Shown here one piece after another: positions 1 through 8,344 of a DNA stretch of 51,259 nucleotides. The position numbers and the translations under genes are program-made. Source of the stretch: CAZEAN01 sp964510225. GTDB taxonomy: Bacteria; Planctomycetota; Planctomycetia; Isosphaerales; Isosphaeraceae. Location of the stretch: contig CAZEAN010000033.1 of the NCBI GenBank assembly GCA_964510225.1, positions 1-51,259 on the forward strand. The letters are read 5' to 3'. A model generated the notes under the pieces. That model worked only from the letters and a program-made list of their open reading frames with translations, was not told the DNA's origin and did no database searches. The number at the start of each line of letters is the position of its first letter. The first letter of the stretch is position 1.

Positions 1-1364
1 GCCAGGTTGTTCAGTGATCGAGCGTAGCTGGGATGGTTCTCGCCGAGTGTGGTCTTGTAAGTCTCGGTTGCTTTCTTGTAGAGCGGCTCGGCGTCGGCAT
101 ACTGGCCACGGTCATCCAAATAGACTCCCAGTACGTTAAGCAGAAATGCTGCTTCCTCGATTGGTGGTTCTACACGGGGGATTTCAGCAGCGACCGCCAG
201 ACCATGCGGCAGCAGTTGTTCACAACGGGGCCAGTTCTGCATCTGCTTTACGTCGGGGTAGGCTTGCTTCAAGGCACGGATGGCGCGTTGAGTCCAGACT
301 TGCCGCTCATCTGGGGGCATGGCCGCTTTGACGACCTCTTGAACGAGGCGGTGAACGCTATACGTTCTTGAGGCGCGGTGAATGTGAATCAGGGAATAGC
401 GACCGAGGGGATGCAGAAGGTCGGGGATGACGAGCGGGTCCTCGGCTTCTTTCAAGACCTCCGCGAGTGGATCCTTGAAGTCCAACGCGGCGTGCGGCAG
501 CAGATCAAAGGGGATAGCGTCAGGGGCCAGAAACGCCGTAAACCGGAGCAGATCTGCCGAGGCGGCCGATTCCTCAGCGACCGCCTCCAGATTGGCGGCC
601 CAGGTGGTCACCACCGACTTCGTTTCATCCCCTTGGACCGGTTTCGAGGCGTCGAGCAGCTTCAGGCCCCGTAGGCCATAGCTGTCAACATAATCCTGAA
701 TCGAAACCTGACGGGCTACGATGTACGCCGCGGCTTGCTCCAAGGCCAACGGGAGCCCACCCAACTTCTCGGCGAGCTGGGATGCCGCAGCACGGTCTTC
801 GTCGCTTGGGTGCGGTTGATTGCAACGCTTGAGCAGGAATGCAGCCGCCTCCGGAGTGGACAGGTTGGGTAAGGCGATCGGTTCTTGAATGCCGACCCGT
901 TGGAAGTCCTGAGCCCGTGACGTGAGGACGACATGCCCTCGGGTCTCTTGAGGCAGGAAATCCTTCAAGATCGCAGGAGTGTCGGCGTTGTCCAGAATCA
1001 ACAACCAGCGAGATGTCTGATCGTCACTCAGCCAGCGCCGGAACGCTTGGACGGCTCGTTCCACCTTCGCTTCATCGGGATCGATCAGTCCGAGCTGTTG
1101 CGCGACCTCGCTACATTCCGTCTTCAGATCAACCTCGGATTCCGCCGTGAGCCAGATCACATGGCTATACTTTGATTCAAAGCGGTAGGCATATTCCACC
1201 GCCGTCTGGGTTTTGCCGATCCCGCCGAGACCACTAATTGCCTGCGCTAACGCCGCCTTTCGCCTCGTAGTGAGACGCTTACGAAGATCCTTGAGGATCT
1301 CCTCCCGACCCGTAAAGTCTCGGTTCTGCGAAAACGGGACATTCCAAAACCCTTTCCGGCCCAC
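1..1364 (-). CDS. NB-ARC (STAND) ATPase with TPR repeats, C-terminus cut by window edge
   Basis: An uninterrupted minus-strand frame runs from about 1364 to base 1, so the C-terminus lies outside the window. From the N-terminus I read the NB-ARC entry motif (NRDFTGREE), a P-loop (GLGGIGKT, about 1231-1208), a Walker B-like LLILDNAD, a GLPLAL motif and the VHRLVQ motif typical of bacterial NB-ARC proteins. Kinesin-light-chain-type TPRs follow (YADAEPLYKKA, then GENHPSYARSLNNL). STAND ATPases of this type oligomerise after the TPR or another sensor binds a ligand. The TIR gene directly upstream ends at 1394 in another frame. No ATG opens this frame: GTG at 1364 is my choice, and the frame stays open further into the TIR gene, so the start is uncertain. 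The pair may be one TIR-NB-ARC-TPR protein broken by a frameshift, or two coupled genes. Confidence 0.82.
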   Translation of the reverse strand, partial: MGRKGFWNVPFSQNRDFTGREEILKDLRKRLTTRRKAALAQAISGLGGIGKTQTAVEYAYRFESKYSHVIWLTAESEVDLKTECSEVAQQLGLIDPDEAKVERAVQAFRRWLSDDQTSRWLLILDNADTPAILKDFLPQETRGHVVLTSRAQDFQRVGIQEPIALPNLSTPEAAAFLLKRCNQPHPSDEDRAAASQLAEKLGGLPLALEQAAAYIVARQVSIQDYVDSYGLRGLKLLDASKPVQGDETKSVVTTWAANLEAVAEESAASADLLRFTAFLAPDAIPFDLLPHAALDFKDPLAEVLKEAEDPLVIPDLLHPLGRYSLIHIHRASRTYSVHRLVQEVVKAAMPPDERQVWTQRAIRALKQAYPDVKQMQNWPRCEQLLPHGLAVAAEIPRVEPPIEEAAFLLNVLGVYLDDRGQYADAEPLYKKATETYKTTLGENHPSYARSLNNL

Positions 1365-1393
1365 CGGCTTCGTCCCCGTCGGTGACGATGGGC

Positions 1394-1888
1394 CTACTGA
1401 GGGTCTGACGGTTGCCTTTGCTGTAGGATGCTCTCGACCGCGAGGCGAATCTGACGCGCGACGTGAGCAAAGGCCTCGTCGCGGTCGCTCCAAGTCGAAA
1501 TCGGTTTACCATCGGTTGGAATCGCGGCCAACTTACCGAACGGCGTCTTCTGCCAGTTGTCCGTCGGCCTCAAGATGACCGGAATCACGCGGGCTTCGCC
1601 GTTGTCATGCCGTTCCATGGCACGCTTCAGTTCGATCTCATAGCAGTAGTCCGACTCAATGAAGTCGACACTGACCAACAACAGGATCACCGTCGCCAGT
1701 TCAAGGTGACGATCGATCTCCTGCTTCCACTCCGTTCCCGCACTGATGTTCCGGTCGTACCAATCGTCGATCTGCCCGAGGCGCTTCATCACCCCGAGGT
1801 GCTTGATCAACTCTTTGCAAAACGCCTCATCTTCATGACTGTACGAGAAGAAAACTTCAATGCGATCGGTCGATGGCGCTGTACTCAT
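1394..1888 (-). CDS. TIR-domain protein
   Basis: The 164-residue protein is almost wholly a TIR domain. It starts with the strand-A motif VFFSYSHEDE (residues 12-21), has the LLLVSVDFIESDYC core (about 69-82), and carries acidic residues Glu84 and Glu86 in the helix where the catalytic glutamate of NAD-cleaving TIR domains sits. Bacterial TIR domains often hydrolyse NAD+ or make cyclic ADP-ribose isomers as effectors in anti-phage defence; that activity here is inferred, not shown. The TAG stop falls just before the frame encoding NB-ARC and TPR repeats, the usual C-terminal partners of such TIR domains. No strong ribosome binding site precedes the ATG at 1888. Confidence 0.9.
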   Translation of the reverse strand: MSTAPSTDRIEVFFSYSHEDEAFCKELIKHLGVMKRLGQIDDWYDRNISAGTEWKQEIDRHLELATVILLLVSVDFIESDYCYEIELKRAMERHDNGEARVIPVILRPTDNWQKTPFGKLAAIPTDGKPISTWSDRDEAFAHVARQIRLAVESILQQRQPSDPQ

Positions 1889-2033
1889 GAGTTGTTAATG
1901 TCACAGCAATCTTGTTCCACAGAGCAAATTGCCCGGCTTACGTAGGCCAGACGCCGCAGTAAATGATTCTAGCGGCAACATCGTACGGGACCAAGCCTCT
2001 CGAACTTACGCCGTCCAAGCCTCTTGGATCGAA

Positions 2034-3422
2034 CTAACCGACAAGTCCTCGGATTGGCTTCCCGCGGTCAAGGAGGCTGGCGATTTCGGAGGGAATGTCC
2101 ACTTGAAGGCGGAGGGCAGCGATATCAAAGAGCAGATGCATCAGGGTCGCCATCAGGTCGCTCGGCGAGACCGGTTCATCGCCGGGGATGTCTACATTGC
2201 GCGATGATCGGCCGATGACCTGACCTGTCGGAATGCCCCCACCGGCAAAGGCCAAGGTCGAGAGTGGAGCCCAGTGATCTCGGCCGCCATTTTTATTCAC
2301 TTTCGGAGTCCGGCCAAAATCGCCCGTAATGACCAAGAGGATCTTCTCAGAGAGCCCACGCGCCTCAAGATCTTCCAAGAACGCCGCGACGGCATGATCG
2401 ACCGTCGGCCCTAGCATCCGCATCCCATCTTCGATCCCGGGATTATTACGATCCGCGTGCATATCCCAACCGCACGATTGGACTGTGACAAATCCACAGC
2501 CTGCCTCACAGAGACGACGGGCCATCAACATCTGCTGGCCTAGTGTACAGGAGCGAAACCGCTTGTGGCCGACCTGGTAGGAACTGGTGTCATAACGATC
2601 GAAAACTTTAGGGTCTTCCTTCGCGAGGTCGAGTGCATCGCCCGCTTGGTTCAAGATCAGTTCGAACGCCTTCTCCTGGTAGGTCCCCATCGCGTTCATG
2701 CTCTGGTGCGCATGAAGTTGAGATTTGAGCTGATCCACTGAACCCAGCAAGGCGCGACGATTGCGGAGCCGATCGAACGGAATCTCTGGCTTCATCAAGG
2801 CCAGCGGTCCGCCGGGTGCAGCGGGATCGAAGGGAGCATAAGGACTCCCCAGGGGTCCGGGACTGCAGGCGTTGGCAATCCTCGTTCGTTCCTTCACGTA
2901 CTGGGGATCAATCTCTTCCGTGCTCACCAAGCCGTGGGTCGGGATGGCGGTCTCGGCATCACTCGGACCGCGGATCCGGGAGTAAATCGCCCCCATGCCG
3001 GCACCGATCGGGTTCCCGGCGGTGATTACATGTTCGATCGCCTTCGGATGATTATTGATCGTGTGGTGGAACGAGCGGACAACCGCCATCCGATCGGCGA
3101 GCTTCGCGAGTTTGGGAAATGTTCCACCGAAGGTCACGCCGGGGATCGAGGTCGGAATCTCACCCGTGGTGCTTCTCACTCCTTCGGGCCGGTCCATCCG
3201 AGGATCGAATGTCTCAATGTGACTTGGACCACCCGCCAGGAACAACAACACCACCGAGCGGTCTCGGACCGCCGGACCTTCGGCGGCTCCTGCTTTCACC
3301 TTGGCGGCAAGGAGATCGGCGAGTGAAAGTCCCCCGAGACCGAGGGTCCCGATCCGGAGGAGATCCCTCCGTCGGATTCGGCCGTGATCGCGCTGTTCGT
3401 CACCGGTTGCAAGTGTCAGCAT
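2034..3422 (-). CDS. DUF1501 family exported protein
   Basis: A 462-residue DUF1501 protein, related to the alkaline-phosphatase/sulfatase fold and very abundant in Planctomycetota. The N-terminus has a twin-arginine-like leader (RRRDLLRIG, then a glycine/leucine-rich stretch). Family motifs include LFLAGGPSHIETFDP and, near the C-terminus, GDFGRTPKVN and GGRDHWAPL. The ATG at 3422 is preceded by GGGAGG seven bases upstream, which fixes the start. DUF1501 genes usually sit beside a DUF1549/DUF1553 cytochrome gene, as the second copy at 30680 does, but this one stands alone between the TIR gene and the spoVG terminator. The biochemical role of the family is not established. Confidence 0.92.
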   Translation of the reverse strand: MLTLATGDEQRDHGRIRRRDLLRIGTLGLGGLSLADLLAAKVKAGAAEGPAVRDRSVVLLFLAGGPSHIETFDPRMDRPEGVRSTTGEIPTSIPGVTFGGTFPKLAKLADRMAVVRSFHHTINNHPKAIEHVITAGNPIGAGMGAIYSRIRGPSDAETAIPTHGLVSTEEIDPQYVKERTRIANACSPGPLGSPYAPFDPAAPGGPLALMKPEIPFDRLRNRRALLGSVDQLKSQLHAHQSMNAMGTYQEKAFELILNQAGDALDLAKEDPKVFDRYDTSSYQVGHKRFRSCTLGQQMLMARRLCEAGCGFVTVQSCGWDMHADRNNPGIEDGMRMLGPTVDHAVAAFLEDLEARGLSEKILLVITGDFGRTPKVNKNGGRDHWAPLSTLAFAGGGIPTGQVIGRSSRNVDIPGDEPVSPSDLMATLMHLLFDIAALRLQVDIPSEIASLLDRGKPIRGLVG

Positions 3423-3565
3423 CGCTCGACCTCCCCCGAGGATTGAGTTCCAGAACGCCTCGTGCTGAAACTCGAATGACCGATGCGTTTAGGTTAACTC
3501 GCATTCTAAGCCGTTGTCGACCTGCTCCCGCGTCAAGTTTAGGAACAATCTGGCCACGAATTGAA

Positions 3566-3603
3566 AGAGCCCCGAGGCAACCGTGTGGTCGCCTCGGGGC
3601 TCT
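3566..3603 (-). terminator. Hairpin terminator after spoVG
   Basis: Perfect 13 bp inverted repeat (3566-3578 with 3591-3603, GC-rich, core GAGCCCCGAGGC) with a 12-base loop. On the minus strand a T-rich run follows the stem. It lies 112 bp beyond the spoVG stop and before the DUF1501 promoter. The rest of 3423-3714 contains no credible gene. Confidence 0.8.
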
Positions 3604-3714
3604 CGGATGATAGAGATCGCTTGAGAGGAGCGTTGAATTGGAATCAAGATAAGAACTAAACCAGTATTGCTCCCCGAACGCGTACGAATGCAGAATTGCC
3701 ACTAAGTAGAACGA

Positions 3715-4353
3715 TCAGATCCCGATGCCGAACTCACCTTCGTCCCGACTGTGTGGCGGGCTCAAGTGTCGAGATTCGCTCCGAGAGGCCAAGTGCGGTC
3801 CGCGGTAGACGGACTGGGTCCCAGGCACGTGCCTTGTATGGCTTCGGAGGGGGCCACCACGACGGAGCGGCGGTGCGTGGTCCGCTACAAATGATGGGGG
3901 ATGCGTCTCATACGGGCTGGCGACGAGATCTTCGTCGAAATCGTCGTAGCGACAGACGTAGCCGGGGAGCTTGGAGTTTTCCAGCTCTTCAGCATAGCTC
4001 GCCAAGACAGCGGCCTGGATCTTCTCGCGGCAAGCCGAGTTGATTGGGTGGGCAATGTCAGCATGAAGCTTGGCACGGCCATCAGCATCACGGAGAGCAC
4101 GGTTCTCGTCGAGCCGGGCGCCGCATTGGTTGCAGAATCGGGAACGCAAGTGATTCTTGGTCCCGCAGTGGTGACAACGATCAGTCAGCTTTCGCGAAGG
4201 CATCGCCACAAAGAAGCCTTTGGCCCCTTCGATGATCTTAAGATCACGGATGACAAACATGTCATCAAAGGTGATGCTGCAAAACGCCTGAAGACGCTCG
4301 TTGCTCCCGGAGTTGTCCTCCATCAGCTTGATGCGCACTTCGGTGATTTCCAC
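3715..4353 (-). CDS. spoVG: SpoVG family regulator with inserted zinc ribbon
   Basis: The SpoVG fold is recognisable in two blocks: the N-terminal strands ending in FFVAMPSRK (47-55) and the block DIAHPINSACREKIQ (99-113). Between them, where ordinary SpoVG has only a short loop, lies a CxxC-x10-CxxC zinc-ribbon module (Cys60, 63, 74, 77). After about residue 140 there is a low-complexity tail rich in Arg, His and Pro, giving 212 residues against about 95 for classic SpoVG. SpoVG proteins bind nucleic acids and act as site-specific regulators in Firmicutes. The start is a GTG with AAAGGAG seven bases upstream. It follows ispE by 33 bp, the neighbourhood in which spoVG is also found in Bacillus, and a terminator follows. 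Confidence 0.88.
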   Translation of the reverse strand: MEITEVRIKLMEDNSGSNERLQAFCSITFDDMFVIRDLKIIEGAKGFFVAMPSRKLTDRCHHCGTKNHLRSRFCNQCGARLDENRALRDADGRAKLHADIAHPINSACREKIQAAVLASYAEELENSKLPGYVCRYDDFDEDLVASPYETHPPSFVADHAPPLRRGGPLRSHTRHVPGTQSVYRGPHLASRSESRHLSPPHSRDEGEFGIGI

Positions 4354-4386
4354 TGCCGTACTCCTTTACGCGGGTGTGGGTGTGGC

Positions 4387-5286
4387 TCAGAATCCGCTCT
4401 GAACGACTCGGACCGTTGTAGTACCGAGTTGCCTGAGCCGACGCGCGGCGTCCAATGCCGCGTCACGGTCGCGTGCCAAGCCAAAGTAAGCCGAGCCGCT
4501 GCCGCTCATTAGGTGCCCGGTGAACGCCGATCCCATCGAGTCCAGACTCGTTCGGATCGGGACTAATTCGGGGGCAATCCGTTCCGCGACCGGTTGGAGC
4601 CGGTTAAACAGCTCCGGACCGAGTTTGTCGGGATCACCGTTCCGAAAACCCTCAAGAGCGGCGTTAGCGTCAGTTGGGCTGTCCGGAGGTGTAAGTCCAC
4701 CGTAAACCGCTGCTGTGCTAAGCCCGATCGGAGGGCAGATGAGGACGAATTGGAACGGAGCACTCTCAGGGTTGAGAGCAATCGGTTCAACCTGTTCGCC
4801 ACGACCTCGACAGAGAGCCGAAGGGCCGTGCAGGAAGAAAGGGACATCGCTGCCAATCTGCCCGGCAAGCTCGGTAAGCTCTTCGGGCGTGCTGTTCAGT
4901 TCCCAGAGCTGGTCGAGACCTCTGAGGGTCGCAGCCGCGTCACTCGAACCACCGCCGAGCCCCGCCTGTGCCGGGATCTCTTTGTCAAGTTCGATCGCCG
5001 CACCAAGGCGCTCGGCACGCCCAGGCTCCACCGTTGATCGCAACCGATTTGCGGCCCGAACGACGAGGTTCGAGTCATCAGTCGGCAATGTAGGATCATT
5101 CGATTGGAGTCTGATCATCCCCGAGTCATTTGGAATGATCCGGAGACGGTCATAGAGGTCGATCGTAACCATCAGAGTTTCGAGCTCATGGTAGCCGTCG
5201 GGACGCTTCCCTAGGATCTCCAGGAAGAGATTCAGCTTTGCTGGTGCCAGGATTTCGAGACCACCAGCGATCGGACGGAGAATCAT
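4387..5286 (-). CDS. ispE: 4-diphosphocytidyl-2-C-methyl-D-erythritol kinase
   Basis: IspE phosphorylates CDP-methylerythritol with ATP in the MEP route to isoprenoids. The 299-residue protein has the GHMP-kinase signatures: APAKLNLFLEI near the N-terminus, RPDGYHELETL, the ATP-binding glycine motif GLGGGSSDAAATL, and a C-terminal LMSGSGSAYFGL. I place the start at the ATG at 5286, which has GAGG nine bases upstream; a TTG at 5319 would add eleven poorly conserved residues. It is the first gene of the ispE-spoVG transcription unit. Confidence 0.94.
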   Translation of the reverse strand: MILRPIAGGLEILAPAKLNLFLEILGKRPDGYHELETLMVTIDLYDRLRIIPNDSGMIRLQSNDPTLPTDDSNLVVRAANRLRSTVEPGRAERLGAAIELDKEIPAQAGLGGGSSDAAATLRGLDQLWELNSTPEELTELAGQIGSDVPFFLHGPSALCRGRGEQVEPIALNPESAPFQFVLICPPIGLSTAAVYGGLTPPDSPTDANAALEGFRNGDPDKLGPELFNRLQPVAERIAPELVPIRTSLDSMGSAFTGHLMSGSGSAYFGLARDRDAALDAARRLRQLGTTTVRVVQSGF

Positions 5287-5584
5287 CAGACACGACCTCA
5301 GCGCAAGCTCCAACCTCAAACGCAGAACGCTCAGTGTTGGAGACCCAGGTCTGAACCTCGATGTGCAAGCCCCTGGTGTATTTAAAGGGTGTTTCCACCA
5401 AGGGTTTCAGACATCAGACTTGCTCAGGAGTTTGATCCGGTTGATCGTGTCAGCCGTGATCCCGTCCGCTTCGGCGGCCGTTCTATAACGATCCTGAGAA
5501 CCCCGCAATATAAAAAAAATACAAAGTCGAAAAACAGTTTGCCAATGCGACGGAAAAATCTACCAATCACGTTCGTTTTTCCAG
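5287..5584. other. Intergenic region upstream of ispE
   Basis: About 300 bp with no credible gene. It must hold the ispE-spoVG promoter. The part from about 5505 to 5585 is markedly A/T-rich compared with its surroundings and includes an A7 tract. I could not pick a -35/-10 pair with confidence. Confidence 0.5.
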
Positions 5585-5606
5585 AAAAACCCCGAGGAGC
5601 GGGGTT
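5585..5606 (-). terminator. Rho-independent terminator of the small TPR gene
   Basis: Seven-base stem (5588-5594 with 5600-5606, AACCCCG) with a five-base loop, followed on the minus strand by a run of five T. The stem overlaps the TAA stop codon (5605-5607) of the upstream gene, an unusually compact arrangement. Confidence 0.85.
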
Positions 5607-6132
5607 ACTGGGGAGACGGTCCCCCGAGTTGGTTAGCCCGATCACGGACTTCCGATGCCTCTCGATTCTTTCCGAGCTTCTCATAGCAAGACGCGAGACC
5701 CTCGGCCGCTTCATAAAACGGTCGGTTCCCGGGCATCTTTCGGGAGACCTTTCCTCGGAATCCTTGCGGAACCGCCCGCTCGACCAGCTCGAAGGCGTAA
5801 CCGAAGTGACCACGCGCGAGTTCGGGATCTTCTGAGCTTTCGAGCGCAATTCGGCCTAGTGCGACGTGGATCCAGAGATTATCACCACAGCCTTCGAGGG
5901 CGAATCGAAGGGCTTCCCGCGCTCCTGGGATGTCTCCAGACTTCCAGAGTTCCATGCCTTCTTCATAGTCGCCCCGACGTTGCAAGACACAACGCGGGTG
6001 CACAAGTTCAAACTGATTCGAACCCACCTCAGGGACCTGGCTGAGGCCAATGCCCCCTGATCGGGGTTTCGCAGGTCTCCGAGAACCCGGACCTTGTGAA
6101 CTCGATCCGTTGGGGTCTCGATGCCGGGACAT
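5605..6132 (-). CDS. Small TPR-type protein of unknown function
   Basis: A 175-residue protein. Its N-terminus is low-complexity and basic (Ser, Arg, Pro, Gly). From about residue 55 onward it has TPR-like helical pairs: YEEGMELWKSGDIPGAREALRF and the later YEAAEGLASCYEKLGKNREA. There is no signal peptide or membrane segment, so a cytoplasmic scaffold is plausible. I chose the second of two adjacent ATG codons (6132) because GGAGG lies seven bases upstream; the first, at 6135, is only four bases from it. The stop codon is embedded in a terminator stem. I do not recognise a named family. Confidence 0.72.
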   Translation of the reverse strand: MSRHRDPNGSSSQGPGSRRPAKPRSGGIGLSQVPEVGSNQFELVHPRCVLQRRGDYEEGMELWKSGDIPGAREALRFALEGCGDNLWIHVALGRIALESSEDPELARGHFGYAFELVERAVPQGFRGKVSRKMPGNRPFYEAAEGLASCYEKLGKNREASEVRDRANQLGGPSPQ

Positions 6133-6295
6133 CATGACGCCTCCACTCGACCTCCGGTACTTATCCGAGTGCCACATCGTAACGACTTCGAACCTCACTC
6201 GGCAATCCGTGGCAAAAGCCGCCGACTGCCATTATGACATGATCGCGTAAGTCGCTGTATCCGACGGCTCGACGTAAGAATCATGAAGCCAGATA

Positions 6296-6344
6296 GTTAA
6301 ACTAAGGAGCGTCCTCCGGCATGCCGGCTGCTTGGGTAAACTAA
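6296..6344. promoter_or_regulatory. Palindrome flanked by direct repeats upstream of htpG
   Basis: A perfect 12 bp palindrome CCGGCATGCCGG (6316-6327) lies 68 bp before the htpG start. It is flanked almost symmetrically by a direct repeat G(T/G)TAAACTAA at 6296-6305 and 6335-6344. This is a plausible operator for the heat-shock gene. It does not match CIRCE. No regulator can be named from sequence. Confidence 0.35.
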
Positions 6345-6395
6345 TCGAATCAGAGGACTCAGATAATCAACCAACTGCTAGCTGGAATTCAAATC

Positions 6396-8300
6396 ATGTC
6401 GACTTCAACACCAACCGAGCCCCAAGAGTTTTCGTTTCAGGCCGAGATTAAGCAGCTTTTAAACTTGTTGGCCCATTCGATCTATCAGAGTAAAGAAATC
6501 GCTGTTCGAGAACTCATCTCAAATGCTTCGGACGCAATCGATAAGTTTCGACATGTTGCCTTGAGCAACTCTGAGTTCAGGGACCAAGCGAGCAACCTCG
6601 AAATCATCGTCGAAGGCCGACCCGACTCCCGAGACATCGCGATCATCGACAATGGGATCGGCATGAGCCGACAGGACTTGGTTGAGAATCTGGGGACGAT
6701 CGCCAAGAGTGGCTCCCTCGAATTTGTAAAGGCCCTGACGCAGACTCAAGAAAACACTGAGGGAAAGCCCGACGTCTCATTGATTGGCCAGTTTGGCGTA
6801 GGATTCTACTCTGCCTTCATGCTAGCCGAACATGTGACGGTTCGGACTCGGAGCTATCAGGAAGAACAAGGTTGGGAGTGGCGTTCTGACGGTTCAGGAA
6901 CCTTCGAAATCCGACCGATCAACATGATCGACCGAGGAACCGAAGTCATCCTTCACCTCAAGGAAGACCTCCGCGACCTCACAGGTGAGTCCAAGCTTAA
7001 AGAGGTCATTCGGACCTATTCGCGATTCATCCCGCACCCGATCCGAGTCGGTGGAGAGATCGTCAACGACCAACGGCCGATCTGGGCGGAACCGAAGGGG
7101 CAGGTGAGCGACGAGCAACACAAGCTGTTCTACGAACATCTTGCCCATCGAGCCGACGAAAAGCCACTCTGGCACCTCCACCTCTCGGTCGACTCTCCGA
7201 TCCAGTTCCAGTCGGTCTTATACTGTCCTCAGTCGAACATCGAGCGTCTTGGACTTGGTCGTGTCGAGCATGGGATCAACCTTCTCGCCAAACGTGTGTT
7301 GGTCCAAGACGATTGCCAAGACTTACTCCCCGATTGCTTCCGATTCCTGGTCGGCTTGGTCGACTCGGAAGATCTACCGTTGAATGTTTCTCGCGAGACG
7401 CTCCAGGATAATACGGTGATCCGAAGGATCCGGAATGTCCTGACAAAGTCGGTGATCAACCAGATCAGTGCGCTCGAAAGTGATGATCCTGAAACCCACG
7501 CGAGCTTCCTGAAGGAGTTCGATGTGTTTCTGAAAGAGGGTGTTGTCTCTGATCTCGAAAATCGCGACAAGTTGGCGAGCCTCCTCCAGTTTGCATCGAC
7601 GATCGATCCCAGCGGGAATCAAAAAACAACAATCAAGGAGTACATCAACCGAGCACCCGACGATCAGAAAGTGATCTACTATCTGGGTGGTCCTGATCTT
7701 GCTACCGTTTTGAAGAGCCCAAATCTTGAGATCTTCACGAAGAAGCGAATCGAGGTGTTGCTGCTCACCGAGCCGGTCGACGAAGTCGCGATGGCAAATC
7801 TTAATCGCTTTGAGGGTCGAGACTTAAAGTCAATCGATGCTGCTGATATCGATCTCCCGGGCCCCGAGATCGAGACCCCTGAATCCACCGCGAATCCGGA
7901 CTCTGCGATTGGGAGGGTCATTGGACTCTTCAAAGAAGCCCTCGGCGAGAAGGTTGTTGACGTCCGGGAGTCAAAGCGTCTGACCGATAGCCCTTGTTGT
8001 CTTCTCAACGCTACTGGTGGACTCAGCACGCAGATGCAACGGTTGCTCCGCCAGGCGAACCGAGAGTTCCCCACGTTGGGGCGGGTCTTCGAGATCAATC
8101 CAAGTTCGCCTTTGATTATCAGACTCGGCGAACTCTCATCGAACCCGTCGAATGCGGATTTCATTAAGTTATGCGGCCTTCAGCTCTGGTCGAATACTCT
8201 TGCTCTCGAAGGGGCGATTGAAGACCCTAAAGAAATGGTCGCCCGAATCCAAGGGTTTATGGAAGTCGCTGCCGCCTCGAAATCCTCGATCATTCACTAA
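6396..8300 (+). CDS. htpG: Molecular chaperone HtpG (Hsp90)
   Basis: An ATP-dependent cytoplasmic chaperone. The 634-residue protein has the family's normal bacterial length. The N-terminal GHKL ATPase domain shows LISNASDAIDK (the ATP-contacting Asn), DNGIGM and GQFGVGFYSAFM. The middle domain carries DLPLNVSRE, with the arginine that contacts the gamma-phosphate. The C-terminal dimerisation domain is complete and, as in bacteria, lacks the eukaryotic MEEVD tail. It is transcribed toward the exported hydrolase gene, with 44 bp between them. Confidence 0.97.
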   Translation: MSTSTPTEPQEFSFQAEIKQLLNLLAHSIYQSKEIAVRELISNASDAIDKFRHVALSNSEFRDQASNLEIIVEGRPDSRDIAIIDNGIGMSRQDLVENLGTIAKSGSLEFVKALTQTQENTEGKPDVSLIGQFGVGFYSAFMLAEHVTVRTRSYQEEQGWEWRSDGSGTFEIRPINMIDRGTEVILHLKEDLRDLTGESKLKEVIRTYSRFIPHPIRVGGEIVNDQRPIWAEPKGQVSDEQHKLFYEHLAHRADEKPLWHLHLSVDSPIQFQSVLYCPQSNIERLGLGRVEHGINLLAKRVLVQDDCQDLLPDCFRFLVGLVDSEDLPLNVSRETLQDNTVIRRIRNVLTKSVINQISALESDDPETHASFLKEFDVFLKEGVVSDLENRDKLASLLQFASTIDPSGNQKTTIKEYINRAPDDQKVIYYLGGPDLATVLKSPNLEIFTKKRIEVLLLTEPVDEVAMANLNRFEGRDLKSIDAADIDLPGPEIETPESTANPDSAIGRVIGLFKEALGEKVVDVRESKRLTDSPCCLLNATGGLSTQMQRLLRQANREFPTLGRVFEINPSSPLIIRLGELSSNPSNADFIKLCGLQLWSNTLALEGAIEDPKEMVARIQGFMEVAAASKSSIIH

Positions 8301-8344
8301 TAGATTTGCTTGAGGTGGACTCAACTCACTCGGGAGGATTCAGA

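Noticed and set aside
3400..3702. Open minus-strand frame of 100 codons upstream of the DUF1501 gene
   Set aside because: It crosses a strong terminator hairpin, has no homology signature and no ribosome binding site.
5426..5446. Short stretch resembling the 5' end of 16S rRNA (AGGAGTTTGATCC) followed by GGTTGATC
   Set aside because: Only about 20 bases match, and the sequence after it has no rRNA character. Chance.
6199..6395. CIRCE heat-shock element ahead of htpG
   Set aside because: No TTAGCACTC-N9-GAGTGCTAA-like repeat is present; only the CCGG palindrome.
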